NCBI GenBank assembly: GCA_032209605.1
Contig: JASFXZ010000040.1
Span: 434,001 to 498,000, forward strand
DNA: 64,000 nt
Reading direction: 5' to 3'
DNA from: Mactromeris polynyma
Taxonomy: Eukaryota > Mollusca > Bivalvia > Venerida > Mactridae
Shown: one piece after another, positions 22,399 through 34,906 of the stretch
Layout: each line of letters begins with the position of its first letter
Numbering within the stretch: position 1 is the stretch's first letter
Position numbers and translations under genes: made by a program
Notes under the pieces: generated by a model
Seen by the model: only the letters and a program-made list of their open reading frames with translations
What the model was told of the DNA's origin: nothing
Database searches by the model: none

Positions 22399-23358
22399 TA
22401 GATATCGGTGGTCGCTGTGAAACCATGATGTAGATATCGGTGGTCGCTGTGAAACCATGATGTAGATATCGGTGGTCGCTGTGAAACCATGATGTGGATA
22501 TCGGTGGTCGCTGTGAAACCATAATGTAGATATCGGTGGTCGCTGTGAAACCATGATGTAGATATCGGTGGTCGCTGTGAAACCATGATGTGGATATCGG
22601 TGGTCGCTGTGAAACCATAATGTAGATATCGGTGGTCGCTGTGAAACCATGATGTAGATATCGGTGGTCGCTGTGAAACCCTGATGTAGATATCGGTGGT
22701 CGCTGTGAAACCATGATGTGGATATCGGTGGTCGCTGTGAAACCATAATGTAGATATCGGTGGTCGCTGTGAAACCATGATGTAGATTTCGGTGGTCGCT
22801 GTGAAACCATGATGTAGATATCGGTGGTCGCTGTGAAACCATGATGTAGATATCGGTGGTCGCTGTGAAACCATGATGTAGATATCGGTGGTCGCTGTGA
22901 AACCATGATGTAGATATCGGTGGTCGCTGTGAAACCATGATGTAGATATCGGTTGTCGCTGTGAAACCATGATGTAGATATCGGTGGTCGCTGTGAAACC
23001 ATGATGTAGATATCGGTGGTCGCTGTGAAACCATGATGTAGATATCGGTGGTCGCTGTGAAACCATGATGTGGATATCGGTGGTCGCTGTGAAACCATAA
23101 TGTAGATATCGGTGGTCGCTGTGAAACCATGATGTAGATATCGGTGGTCGCTGTGAAACCATGATGTAGATATCGGTGGTCGCTGTGAAACCATGATGTA
23201 GATTTCGGTGGTCGCTGTGAAACCATGATGTAGATATCGGTGGTCGCTGTGAAACCATGATGTAGATATCGGTGGTCGCTGTGAAACCATGATGTAGATA
23301 TCGGTGGTCGCTGTGAAACCATGATGTAGATATCGGTGGTCGCTGTGAAACCATGATG
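22399..23358. repeat. 32-bp satellite array, 30 units
   Basis: Exactly 960 bp made of the unit TAGATATCGGTGGTCGCTGT plus GAAACCATGATG. Units are nearly identical. Variants include TGGATATC, TAGATTTC, CCATAATG and one CCCTGATG. The minus strand of the unit has no stop in any frame, so three long overlapping reading frames (318-340 codons) arise. These are artefacts of the repeat, since 32 is not a multiple of 3 and each protein frame simply cycles through the others. Confidence 0.97.
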
Positions 23359-25935
23359 CCACTCAGTAAATAATGTCACCCATAACTTCTATTTAATATC
23401 TATATCTCCGGTTTTGTAGTTATATTTGTCTTACATACGATGTACTGTTTGCATTATGTATTGAACCCGTGACCAATATGTATAGTGTGGTCCCAGATTG
23501 AACTTTATTAACTTAGTTCTAGAGCACATGCACATGTTGTTTCATGATTGTTATACCTGGCATCTCACTCGACAACTCTAAAATAATTAATCTTTGAGAT
23601 ATATTATTTACAGAATTGTCGGATGCTTCGAAAGTTTTCATGTCTATTGATGAAAGTGAACATTGAGGCTTGCGTTGTCATGAAGCGTAACATACTCATA
23701 AATACACCACGTATTGCTTATTAATGACAGTACGTGATTTAATGTTAATTATTGTTCAATGTTTAAACATACCTAATGCCTTTCATGAAACAAACTAGTC
23801 CAAACAGCTAAACAGTCATTTCGTTAATTGATAATCTTCACTACATTATGACAAAGTATTCTGAAGCAATGGACATGATTTTGATAGGTAAGCTTAGACT
23901 TTAGCTTGCTGCAATCAAAATAAACAATATACATTACAATGCATTTTATTTCGGCATTTAACATTTTACAACGTTTTTGACACCTATTTAGTCGTCGAGT
24001 GAGAAATAGTTATACATATGGGATATCCCGGTGGCGAGGATAGACAAAGTCAAACTCAACCTCACAGAAATAGTCATCAGAGCATAGTGAAGATTTAAAA
24101 TGAAATATGATGGTAGTTACAAAAAGTCAGACAAATATTTAATACAAATAGTAGTACAAGTACATTGAAGTTTTCACAGATTTGTGGAATTTCTTTTCTT
24201 TTTCTTTTACTGCAATCAAATAAACAGAACATGTAGCTTTTTAGAAACTATGTGAAACAACCCTGGCCGATTAGCACTTTTGATCATTACACTGTGCAGA
24301 CGGTAATGATACGTGACTTGTGCACATTACTTTGATCAAAATCTGATGTTGATTGTGTGACAATAATTGTTTTCATAATGTGAACTGACCATTGTTATTT
24401 ATAAAATATGTTTATTTAGTATAGTCAGTACTTGTAAACGTTTGAATCCGGGAATGAAACTTTAGATCCACCGGTGATATCCTTTATAAGTTGATCCAAT
24501 CAAACTTTTCACAATGTGGTTATCTCTTCATAGATATAGTCGCATAAATGTAGAGTGATTACTGAAGGGGAACTTCCTTAAATTTTCAACACTTATATCT
24601 TAAACTATTGTCGGAAGGAACGTTGGACGATTACACAGCCACGACAAAATTCAACTTCCTATGTTCAGATGTCACCCCCAAAGTCTTATAAGATTAAACT
24701 TCACCGTTATGTTTGTTTAATACGTCGGTCATCTTAGCATACCGTCGCGGCTGTTTCAGGGTGAATATCAAAGTTATTGTTGATGGTTTTCATATAATTA
24801 ATTAACAGAATATATGCATACAATGCTTGTGTGATGAAACAGTTGAAGACGATTAGTTTCTGTACATTTCCTCGTCTAACAAAGAAGCGAGACAACTACG
24901 TCTACGTATATTATTTATAGTTGCATTCGAGTTGTGTCCCTTGTTTCATTTTACCTTGGTCGGTGGACGATGTCCACCATTACTGATAAAAATAATGGAG
25001 CCTCTCATACTGATTTCTAGAAATTGAAGAAAACCTTCTGTCGGTAAATATTTCCATATAAATTTATAATATACTTATATGACGTTTATAGGAAAAACGC
25101 AGGTTCAATGCATTATAATATGAAATATTTGTCAAAATGATTTTAACTAGATAGATTTGATACGTGGATATGTAGAGGTTATTATACACGGCTGGTGTGC
25201 CTTACAGCGATATTGGCATACTAGGAGAGAAATTGGCCCGATGCATTTGTTCGAACACAGTGTAGTGTTGCTTAGTGTTATCAGAAAACAATATAAAATA
25301 TGCAAGTAAACAAGTTTAATAATGTATTGGAAATAATTGAAAATTTTAGAAATTACTTAGAAATATAGAATCTACATTATTTTTCTAGAAAATGCATAGC
25401 TCAACATAAAACAGTTTGCAAAGAATGTTTGAAAATTCTTAAAGATGTATCTGGCTCATCTGAACATAAAATGATTGAAGTGGCTTGATCCAGTATTGTT
25501 GTTACATGGGCTAAAACATCTCTTATATGAACCATTGCAATGTATAACCGATTGAAAATATCTTTTTTGACCATATTACTAACAGACAAAACTTGTAAAA
25601 TAGTTTGATTGTTAAAAAAAAAATGGATTTTTTTTTAATTTTAAGACGTACAAACATCTTTTTTCACCACATACGGATCGATACATTAGGAGTTCATTCT
25701 TTGTTAATGCATGTTTATTGATGTTTTAACTATAGGAAATATATTTTTTCATGTTTGTTTCGGTAAAAAATGGAACACAAAATGAGCATGATAAATCTTT
25801 AAAAGTCACACCGACTGTGACAAACTTTGATTACAAACATCGACATCTAAATCCAAACAAGCGGAACAACCATGCATTTGAACATCGGCCGTTTGTTCAA
25901 TGTTTTATTTCCGTCTCCCGGGCTAAACAATGAAA
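23359..25935. other. Non-coding spacer
   Basis: No gene found. A 62-codon minus frame at 25401-25589 with amphipathic helical content (DIFNRLYIAMVHIRDVLAHV) is noted but has no homology or splice support. Confidence 0.4.
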
Positions 25936-26012
25936 TCACACCGGAAGTATGCCAAATGTCGATATTGAGCACTACCGGAAGTATGCCAAATATCCGATAT
26001 TCGGCACATCTG
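25936..26012. repeat. Short tandem duplication
   Basis: ACCGGAAGTATGCCAAATGT CGATATTGAGCAC is followed directly by ACCGGAAGTATGCCAAATAT CCGATATTCGGCAC. These are two diverged copies of about 35 bp. Confidence 0.75.
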
Positions 26013-26188
26013 GTCCCATGACCATAGGTACTGGTCTCAGGTGGTCCCCATACAGTGCAAATCTGTTTCTATAATTTCAAATGTTAAGGAATGAACCAGT
26101 TGACGGACTGTTTATATCATTATGAGAGTAAACTTTAAACTTATGACAATAAATTGATATTAGAAATGAATTGAGTATCTAAACATTC

Positions 26189-26262
26189 AAAGTAGTCGAG
26201 GGGTACAACCGGAAGGTTATGAGTTCGACTCCCGCCTTGGGCGAGGTTGAATCGCGAGCTGC
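26189..26262 (+). mobile_element. tRNA-derived SINE head (truncated)
   Basis: AAGTAGTCGAGGGGTACAAC followed by CGGAAGGTTATGAGTTCGAC and TCCCGCC has an A-box-like stretch and a good B box (GAGTTCGACTCCC) in tRNA-like spacing, with a shortened D side. What follows (to about 26330) is not tRNA-like. Low information; it could also be a tRNA pseudogene. Confidence 0.45.
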
Positions 26263-26330
26263 ACACGTTGATCACGAGTACTGGTTAGGTACCAGGGAAC
26301 AATCACGGAGAGTGATTAGTATACGTACTA

Positions 26331-27936
26331 CATACACTTACTTTCATAGTCGACGTAAAACAAATAAGGTTATACTATCTTCGCTTCTAAAAAACAATAT
26401 TTCATTGGTGTAGCTGTTGATAGCGCTTTCGGTATTATTTGTAAGAATCATTACCCTTTGTTATCATAATAATAATCACTTTGCCTCTTCATTACAAAGT
26501 TCTGAAATCCGCTTCAAAAAATTGAACTTATAAATTTTATGTAACCGTAAGAAAATATACAATGTCTGAGAATAATTTGTTTTGAAATATTATGTGTCGT
26601 GTATCTATAATTTTCATTTGTTTAAACGGACGTTATGGTGTAGCATAACTTAGCGAATATTTCTGATAATTTTGTCAAGTTTAATGTCGTATAAATAAGT
26701 AGAAATATAAAACCCGCTCATATTTTAATGTGATAATATAAACGATACGACCTCTCCGGTGTATTGTATCGTACTGATGATGATTAAAACACGATGTATT
26801 GAGAGAAAGTTATTTTTTCATAGGTATCTAGAGACATATTCACTTCAAATGAATGAATATAACATTTGTATTATATATATTGCACAAATCGTAGATAAAT
26901 ACGTGCTGGTTGATAACGGAGGGTAATAAAGGCGTATATCAAACTGCAAACGCGGAGACACCACGATTATAATACGATACAATAATCATAAAACCTCATA
27001 AGTGAAACACATTCACTGAATTAAAATGAGCAATTAGGGTCAAGTTTTACTTTCCTCTTCAATCGATATTCATTACAGACAGTTTGAATAAAAAGAGCTG
27101 TGAAGTACTGTCAGCTATAGCTGTATTGTATTGGATACGGCAGATTTCCAATGCTGTAGCATGAGTCGTGGACAATGACGACTGAATGATTACAGTATCT
27201 CCACTGACAGTCTGAATGCGAGGCGCAAAACAGCTTAAGTTGGGATATCATAATACTAGGCTTATTTTAATGATTGTTGTACAGTTTATTTCTACGGTAG
27301 ACATAAGAGATTCGCAAGAAGGATTTAAAAGACACCATCAATTTTATTGAAACTTTAAGGCTGACGAGATATTTTCAATGTCTCTTTTGTGGTTTTGCAT
27401 CGTTTGATTGTAATTTCTGTCTTCATTCTTCACCGCTAGTTACCGGAGAAGGCTTCGATTATAGTGACATATTAAGTGGAAAGCGAAATTGACCGAATAA
27501 CTTCAGATAAGATTTTTTCAATTCTGAAACAAATCTTGTAGAGAGCATTTTGCTGTCATTAAAAATTGGTTCATTTAAAAAGTGTTTTCGAAGCACTAAC
27601 AACATCGACAAAAACACGTATAGTTGTGTATTTAGCCGCTGTGAAAGCTATTTTACGAATACATGGCTTCAGTACATTGATTAATAACTGGAAAATAACT
27701 TCAAACACCCATTTCGTTGGGATTGGCGAAAATATCCGAATCTACACTGACTTCGAGAAGAAACTTGTGCCAGGATATTCAAAGGATTTGTTTGTAGCCG
27801 GCTCAGAAACTCGAAATCCATCGGGTGTGGATTGTTTGTATAGATAAAGCAAATTAGTATTAAATTGATCAAAAAGAGTGCATACTATTCTTTGTATTTA
27901 TTGTACAGGAGTAAAAGCGTTTACAGGTTTACAAAA
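26331..27936. other. Upstream region / 5' UTR of the GPCR gene
   Basis: No repeat or coding exon supported. Promoter and 5' leader of the plus-strand receptor gene should be in this stretch. A 93-codon frame at 27566-27847 has no recognisable domain and is treated as leader sequence. Confidence 0.4.
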
Positions 27937-28317
27937 ATGGAGTTTGACAATTATACACAAGATGCTTGTAATATAACAAACGTTTCGTACGTACAGGATT
28001 GTTTAAAGCGCGTTTGTATACCAGTGTCCGAGTGTACGCGACATATAGAGGAGCACGTGACACCTGGTGTTATTGAATGGATTATAATTGTTCTATATAG
28101 CATTATATTTTTTGTTGGACTACTCGGGAATGGATTGGTATGTTTTGTAGTGATCCGTGTATCATATATGAGGACTGTGGTGAATATATTTATAGTTAAT
28201 TTAGCGGTTGCAGATTTCCTAGTGCTGTTAGTCTGTTTACCACCGTCGGTGCTTACTGACATCACAGAATCCTGGTACCTTGGAGAGTTCATGTGTAAGC
28301 TGGTGCCTTTTTTGCAG
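27937..28317 (+). CDS. First coding exon of an orexin/allatotropin-receptor-like GPCR
   Basis: The ATG at 27937 opens 127 codons ending in phase 0 at TTGCAG before the donor GTACGA (28318). The extracellular N-terminus has three N-glycosylation sequons (N5, N12, N15) and four cysteines. Helix 1 carries GNGLVCFVV (GN motif), followed by the intracellular loop YMRTVVN, helix 2 NLAVADFLVLLVCLPP (LxxxD) and the loop DITESWYLGEFMCKLVPFLQ with the conserved disulphide Cys. The DITESW...CK..P.LQ signature and the intron after LQ match orexin and arthropod/mollusc allatotropin receptors. It would be a plasma-membrane neuropeptide receptor coupled to G proteins. Helices 3-7 are not in this exon. No second exon (helix 3 with a DR[WY] motif) was found before 64000, so the intron is very long or the gene is incomplete. 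The ligand cannot be told from the sequence. Confidence 0.85.
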
Positions 28318-29781
28318 GTACGATACATTTTATTCTGCCGACGCGAGTTACATTTAACTATGTCCTTACGTCATAAGTGTCTCAGCTTCTTTCTGAGTTT
28401 ATATATATCAACTTGCAATGTGTTCCATTTTCTTCGCAGATAATTCGTTCGATACTCACATTATGGCGGTTTTATTTCTATAATTTCAAGTTCATATTTA
28501 GACCATCCACTAATTTCATGCCTAAGTAAGGCCAATCAACACTTTTCTAAGTAATACATATAAATTGATTATCTCCCTTTGATTGTACTGCTTGCAACTA
28601 TCGTAATGAATATTTTTATTCGATTGCGCTTCGCACATCTATCGAGTACGTACTTCGAAGAAGTATTCTTGTCAATTTGAAATGCTGTTTATTTTTGTCT
28701 TGACTTGGGACCAATACGGATAGAATGAATGGACGTTTTCTGACAAATTCATCATTGTAAATACCACGTTAGAAGACTCGCCACTCCTTCTATGGACACT
28801 AAGTACCATTTTCTTTAATATTGACAACGATACAACATCAAGATTTAACCTTGTCTGTCTTGCAATGGATTAAAACTGACTGGACGATAAATCCTTTCAA
28901 TAAGGAAGATACGTTTTTGTGTGTTACCGTCGTTTAAAGAATTCCCTAGCAAACAAAGTTTACATCAATCAGTTTGTCATCAAGGTTTATAAATTCCAGT
29001 AGATGTATGGCCTGTACAAATAAAGTATTTAAGTTGTGTGCATCATCCTATTATATCAAATTTGACATCCAATGTTGATCTAAAGGACAAATCTAACAAT
29101 ATTTGTATTTGTGTGAATTTCTAGAATACACTCAAGTTATGTATTAAGGTGTTCATTCTGTGAGTAGCTTGCCATGATACATCTTTAATCCAGTATCTGC
29201 TATCAAACTATATTGACATCCTGTAGAATTATTAAATGTATAATCATTAGTACATAACTGAAAGAAAGATATGATTATATATACAGGGTGTTACAAAGTT
29301 TAAATTTCAATATTTTTCTAAATACTCTTTCCATCTATTTCTCTATGGACCAAGAGTTCTAAATACAATACAATACAAATAGTTTACTTGAGAGTGAGAG
29401 TTCTAAATATTTTAGATATTCATGAACACAAACAGTATCTTTTCATTATGTGAAATAAAGCCAGAGTACACAACCTTACAATCCTTTCATCTAAATTCAA
29501 ACTTTGTGAACACACATGTTTAACACTCTCATATTATTTATCACTGTGTCGAAAGGTAAGCGCTGTGTAATCGAAGGGAACAGAACAGAATATCTGGATT
29601 TAAGTATAATACTTATCATCGAATATATACAGTTTACTATAATAATATTTACATACTCTATGAGAGTAAGTACATGTACATTTATACATACAACATAGTC
29701 AAATGAAATATTACAATACACATGACAAACGACAGTGATACAATATGAATAAATATGAAAACATATGCACATTTATAAGTG

Positions 29782-30262
29782 ATAGTGTGATTATCGAAAC
29801 TAATCGAAAGATTGTCGCGACATTCGACATCGGCGACAATCGATTATGAACTACAACAATCGATTATAATCGGAAATTTTGACTTTTTGACATCTGTAAA
29901 TTTCGTCTATCAAGCTATAGATCAAATCTTTTTTATCATCCATACTAGTACTAATCTGTACATAGAAAATAAAATATGATTGTTTTCAGTTTATTCAGTC
30001 AAATACAAATATACAAAGTAAACATACAAAAACAAAATTAATTTATTGAATGATAAAATGATTTTAATGATATAAGAAGAATGTCAAACCCCATTGAAGT
30101 TAAATGCAGTTACAAACAGCTAAATAAACTTGTATAAATCTCAGCATTATACTTTTACTAACAAAATCTAAATAGTTCGATTATTTCCGATTCGATTATC
30201 GTATTTGGGTTTTCAAACAAATTCAATAATCGATTATGAAATGTGCCCGATTATCCATCTCT
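29782..30262. mobile_element. Possible hAT-type element with ATCGATTAT-rich ends
   Basis: The left part has GTGATTATCGAAACTAATCG and repeated AATCGATTATgA. The right part has TCGATTATTTCCGATTCGAT, AATAATCGATTATGAAATGT and the end CCCGATTATCCATCTCTAGG, whose reverse complement begins CCTAGAGATGGATAATCGGG, close to the CAGAGATG start typical of hAT elements. About 480 bp, no transposase. Ends are degenerate. Confidence 0.45.
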
Positions 30263-30591
30263 AGGTAACATTACAACCTCGTCCTGGTCACTGACACTAC
30301 CACCATGATGTCTGCAGGTGTGTATATTCCTGTGTATGGCATTGTAGGTCCATTTATTGTACTTTAACTGTATGTATAACAAATAAAATCATTTTTATCC
30401 GAAACATGCATAGAAGATTTTTAACATTAATTAAAATTTAAACAGGTAACTTTAAGAACAATTCGTTAGATTTTCAGAAGGTTGACAAAAGTCAAATCAA
30501 ATACGATATCATTTGAATATACCCGTCACTTTACACACAAACATTTATGTTGTGATTTTTTATCTTACGCAGCTTTCCGTGCCTATTTATA

Positions 30592-30676
30592 TATTACCAC
30601 GGATATATTAACGTCCGTGATATTATTACATTATAATTATTATTATCACGGACCTAAAAAAACATAAAGGTCCGTG
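30592..30676. repeat. CACGGA/TCCGTG hairpins
   Basis: Two adjacent inverted repeats: CACGGATATATTAACGTCCGTG and, at 30647-30676, CACGGACCT with AGGTCCGTG separated by 12 AT-rich bases. The second palindrome reappears at 37426-37455. Confidence 0.7.
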
Positions 30677-32008
30677 TTATTATGTATTGACCAAATAGAT
30701 AAATAAAATGAAAACAATACATTCTGTTCCTTTTTGTGTTTTTACACATTTAACAGTATAATATATTATCATAAGCAGTATAGCCGGGTTCTATAAAATC
30801 GATCGATTGTTTTCAACACCTCCTATATTGATTATTGACAAATTTTGACAGGTATGATTTTCGCGTGGAAGGGACACAATCCAATCAGAAGGACCGGCTT
30901 TAACAAAGCCGCAAATCAAGGGAGATCATTCTTGATATTTATACCAGAAAGCTGCACATGTTTATTTTTGTAACGTTTTTTTGTCTTATTGCTATATATT
31001 CTTGAATCGTGAATAAAACAAAATATCAAATCAACCAATTTAGTTCTAATGACGTAACATGAGCTGTAATAATGGAAGTGAACGAACTATAATTAAATAT
31101 GGGCATAATACCGATTATTTTTCTGTTGTTAAAATCCCATAAAAACGAATTAAGTTAAGACAAATCTGTGCGTGTGTCTTCATTAAATACCCATTATTTT
31201 GTAATTTACTATTCACTTCTTGTCATTACCACGTTAGGTTTTAATGTCCACAAAAATGAAGATGTAGCTTTTTTTTATTTTAACCAGAATGTTAAATTGC
31301 GTGCAAATGTAATTAGATAACATATACCCAGCTATCATGCCATGCACCAAAACATGTCATTACCAGAATATGTAATTAATTGTACATTTAAGATTTTCCA
31401 AGACTTACTATTACATTAGTACTTTGCTGATTTTGAATATTTTCACACGTATTCCAGTTTTTAATCACAGTTTAAAAGACGTATCTTCTAAAATTAGCTC
31501 GATGACTGGAACAAGTTTAAATAAGCCGACATTTTCGAGAAATTTAGTAGGCAGTAGAATGGTGTTTTTTTCTAATGAAATTTTGAAATAAACAATGTTA
31601 GTAGACAACTTGATGAAACATAATTATGCTCATTTACGCTAACCCTAATGAAGCTACTGAGTTACACACGAAATGTTGGTTTGTAAATGGTTGCATTTAT
31701 TTGTTAATTTAATCTTCCGAATGTGCCTAGATTCGCATACAGTTTAGTATGTATAAACCAGTGTAAATGTTTACACGGAACAATGTTTTTAAAACTCCTT
31801 ATATAGATCTGACACACAGAATAGCTTGAAAGTGCAAGAGTAAATATAATGTTTTGAAGAACATGCCACATAATTAAAATTATTAAAACTATTAGATAAC
31901 GGACTTAGCATTATTACTTACTATTCAACTAGTACTCAGTAATCTTCGCCATCTATCTGCGGACATAGCTACAGTTATCGTCGAGTGGTCATTTATAATT
32001 TATGCATA

Positions 32009-32186
32009 CAGTTGGACCTCGTTTATTCGACAACTTTCTATCCGAATACTTGTCATCAACCGAAATCAATCTCAGGTCCTGATGTGTCTTCTTATGTACG
32101 TCGAATTGGAATGGGCTATTCGAAACCATGTATTATTCGAAATAAAAGTTCGGGCCCGATGAATTCGAATTAGTGAGGTCCAATTA
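32009..32186. mobile_element. Tigger/pogo-style MITE (CAGTTGGACCTC ends)
   Basis: The left end CAGTTGGACCTCGTTTATTC GA is matched by the inverted right end TCGAATTAGTGAGGTCCAAT. Both are next to TA, and internal ATTCGAA words recur. CAGTTG..CCTCG..TTATtCGA is the classic Tigger/pogo terminus. About 178 bp, no coding capacity. Confidence 0.75.
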
Positions 32187-32364
32187 TAATTTATAGTGCC
32201 AGGTTATTATTGTCCGACTATAAACGTTCTTTAGGCAACGCTGGTAACGTATACAACATAAAATATAAGTAATTCACAGCTTGATTTTTATACAAAAACG
32301 AGGAACTGAACAATAGTTGCAAATCCAGGTAATTTTATGTATCACTCAGAATTCAGTTTTTATA

Positions 32365-32510
32365 TGTCATTTATGTACCCTTTAACTTCATCAAGTGCCT
32401 TATGTTTTATGGATTGTTGTTTTCCCGGAGGTCTGTGTTGGAAGGCACTGTCTTGTGTATGTGGCGTTCTCTGTAGCAACTTATTCTCTCTCTTTTATGT
32501 AATTTATAAT
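32365..32510 (+). mobile_element. Dispersed repeat (GGAGGCACTG...GTAGCAAC family), copy b
   Basis: TCAAGTGCCTTATGTTTTAT GG, TTGTTGTTTTCCCGGAGGTC-like, GGAAGGCACTGTCTTGTGTA and GGCGTTCTCTGTAGCAACTT ATTCTCTC occur in the same order as in copies a, c and d. The reading frame through it is not a gene. Confidence 0.7.
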
Positions 32511-32888
32511 ATAATAGACGAATAGAACGACGTGAAATATTTCCGAAATCTAGTGGCTTACTTCCATTTCAAATTATATAAGATTTAGTATGATATTATA
32601 AAAGATACGACAAGTTTTCTAACCGGAACGAACTGTCTTTACACCCTTTACGTGTATTTAACACAATTTCATTACGAAAATCGTATACAATTTGGTTCAT
32701 GGCCCGATCCGTTTGAATATAACACCATGGTCTTTTCTCTGACACCAGATATATGCAGTCACGCATTATTCTGGACTATAAGAAAGAGTTTTACATCGTC
32801 CTTCTACCTACAATACATGCGAGTTTTAATCGAATATTTTCTATTTAAATGCGATATAACTATATTAAGACATGCAATATGTCTTGTA

Positions 32889-33055
32889 CAGTAAAACCTC
32901 ACTCAATAATAAGACGACCTCGAAATTACGAATACAATGTTCAAGTCCATTTTCACTGTTTTTCTCTATATTCAACCTCAATATCAAGACCACCTCATTG
33001 TTAAGACCGGTAATCTAGGGTCCCAATGGTGGTCTTATTATTGAGGTTTTTACTA
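32889..33055. mobile_element. Pogo/Tigger-style MITE (AATAAGACCACC family), copy 1
   Basis: The 167-bp element is flanked by TA on each side. The left end reads CAGTAAAACCTCACTCAATA and the right end TTATTATTGAGGTTTTTACT, forming inverted repeats. Internal AAGACCACCTC blocks repeat the TIR motif, and a shared core GTCCATTTTCACTGTTTTTC is also in copy 2. TA duplication and CAGT(A/G)AAACCTC ends fit the Tc1/mariner pogo branch as known from that family. No coding capacity. Confidence 0.8.
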
Positions 33056-33473
33056 TATATTTTAAACATTAACATCACACTTTTATACTTACAAAATGAA
33101 CACATGAAAATAAACCATACATTCTACATCTAATGAGGATATACACTCAAACAAATGTCTTATTGCTCAACCTACGTTTCTGTTGTTTCTTAAATTCAAT
33201 AGAAATTGTTGTAAGCAAATTGTTTGTACGACCATGTGGGAATTTTGGTTTTCAAATAATTGAAGTATGGAACAAAATGAAATAAAACAAATTTAATTAA
33301 TTCACGTTGCAAAGTATTGTATCACGCAGCTCCTTAGTTTATTTTCATTTTCTTTTGTAAATTATTTTTAGTAGGCTGAACAGTAATATATAACTAAATG
33401 CTATTTATCTACGTATTTGATCGTAGACGATTGCTACTTGTTACCATTTTCATTTGTCTTTCACTTAGATAAC

Positions 33474-33783
33474 AACACAACACAACACAACACAACACAA
33501 CACAACACAACACAACACAACACAACACAACACAACACAACACAACACAACACAACACAACACAACACAACACAACACAACACAACACAACACAACACAA
33601 CACAACACAACACAACACAACACAACACAACACAACACAACACAACACAACACAACACAACACAACACAACACAACACAACACAACACAACACAACACAA
33701 CACAACACAACACAACACAACACAACACAACACAACACAACACAACACAACACAACACAACACAACACAACACAACACAACAC
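33474..33783. repeat. Perfect (AACAC)62 microsatellite
   Basis: 310 bp of uninterrupted AACAC units. It is open in frames on both strands (TTQHN / CVVLC), which is purely a consequence of the 5-bp unit. Not telomeric (mollusc telomeres are TTAGGG). Confidence 0.98.
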
Positions 33784-34906
33784 AAGTTTCATTCAGCATT
33801 AAATGTTACAACATTTATAGCCATATAATATGTTTCATAACGTTGTTTGTATGAATGTATGTGTGTTTGTATATCTTTGTGCTGTTTTGTGTTATTATTT
33901 AACCAAAGGCACGTACGTGCCGATTATGTTACTAAATTTATATTTAGTATTTTTTAAACACATATGCCAATACAAGAGGAGACCAATTAGAAAGCATTTG
34001 ATTGCATATGTGTCCATCAAATTCAAACAATAACGTTTATTCCATACCGTTACGTTTGTCTTGTTTGCATGAGTACTGATCTGTGAGATTTGAATTCTAA
34101 ACTGGCGAGGATTGCACTGGGGATTGCATTGGGTATACAAATATACTCAGCACATTTAAAAACGCAAACAAACATATTTGTTCATGATGTTTTACTTGCA
34201 TAGGGATACTAGAAAAGGACTGTATACTGTGTTATTTCACGTTTGTGCAACATATAGGATATAATTAATCGCAAATATTGGGTATTTTTTATATAGAATA
34301 AGCTTCTAAATCCAATTAAATGACGCTTTACAAACATTGTGTAGGTCTAAAACTGTGCGTATATAGAGTATATAACGGTTAAAGTAGGGGCATTGTCTGT
34401 TTCACACTTAATTCGAATATTACCCGTTCTCAGTTATGAAAAAAAACTGTTTTAAAATGTTATTAAGTTTCCCAAATCGAGTAAAGTATTGCAGCGTATT
34501 ATATCGTATTTAAAGTGACATTGAATTTAATGTTTAAATTACAAATGTTTGGTGCACCATGAATTAATCAGTAAATCAAGATTATAATGGGAATGCTATC
34601 ACGGTATCGCAATACAATATATATCTGTTTAGTATTACCCAACATTGTATCAACAATAACGGATATGAAACACGTCCATGTTTTTGTCTGCATCGGGCGT
34701 CATATCACACTTTAGAAATAAGATGTCCTTCTAATGGAGCTCTTGAGTTTTTAAAATCGACATTCTAATGTTTTACACATTACTTAGACTACGTGTAACA
34801 CGATATTGTAACATTTATAACTCCATATTTACGAAAAGTCGTCTCATACTTGTACATTATGTGTAAAATTATTTATATTTTACGACTCCTCGTTCCACCT
34901 CACTTG

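Noticed and set aside
22357..23379. Three overlapping 318-340 codon frames on the minus strand
   Set aside because: They are produced by the stop-free 32-bp satellite in all frames; no start, splice or domain supports a protein.
27566..27847. 93-codon frame upstream of the GPCR exon
   Set aside because: No domain or conserved motif; position fits 5' leader of the receptor gene.
32337..32525. 62-codon frame with FMDCCFPGGLCWKALSC
   Set aside because: Same peptide-like sequence arises in other copies of the dispersed repeat (for example 57516-57719 on the minus strand), so it is repeat-derived.
33409..33854. Long frames of CVVLC or TTQHN repeats
   Set aside because: Direct consequence of the AACAC pentanucleotide array.
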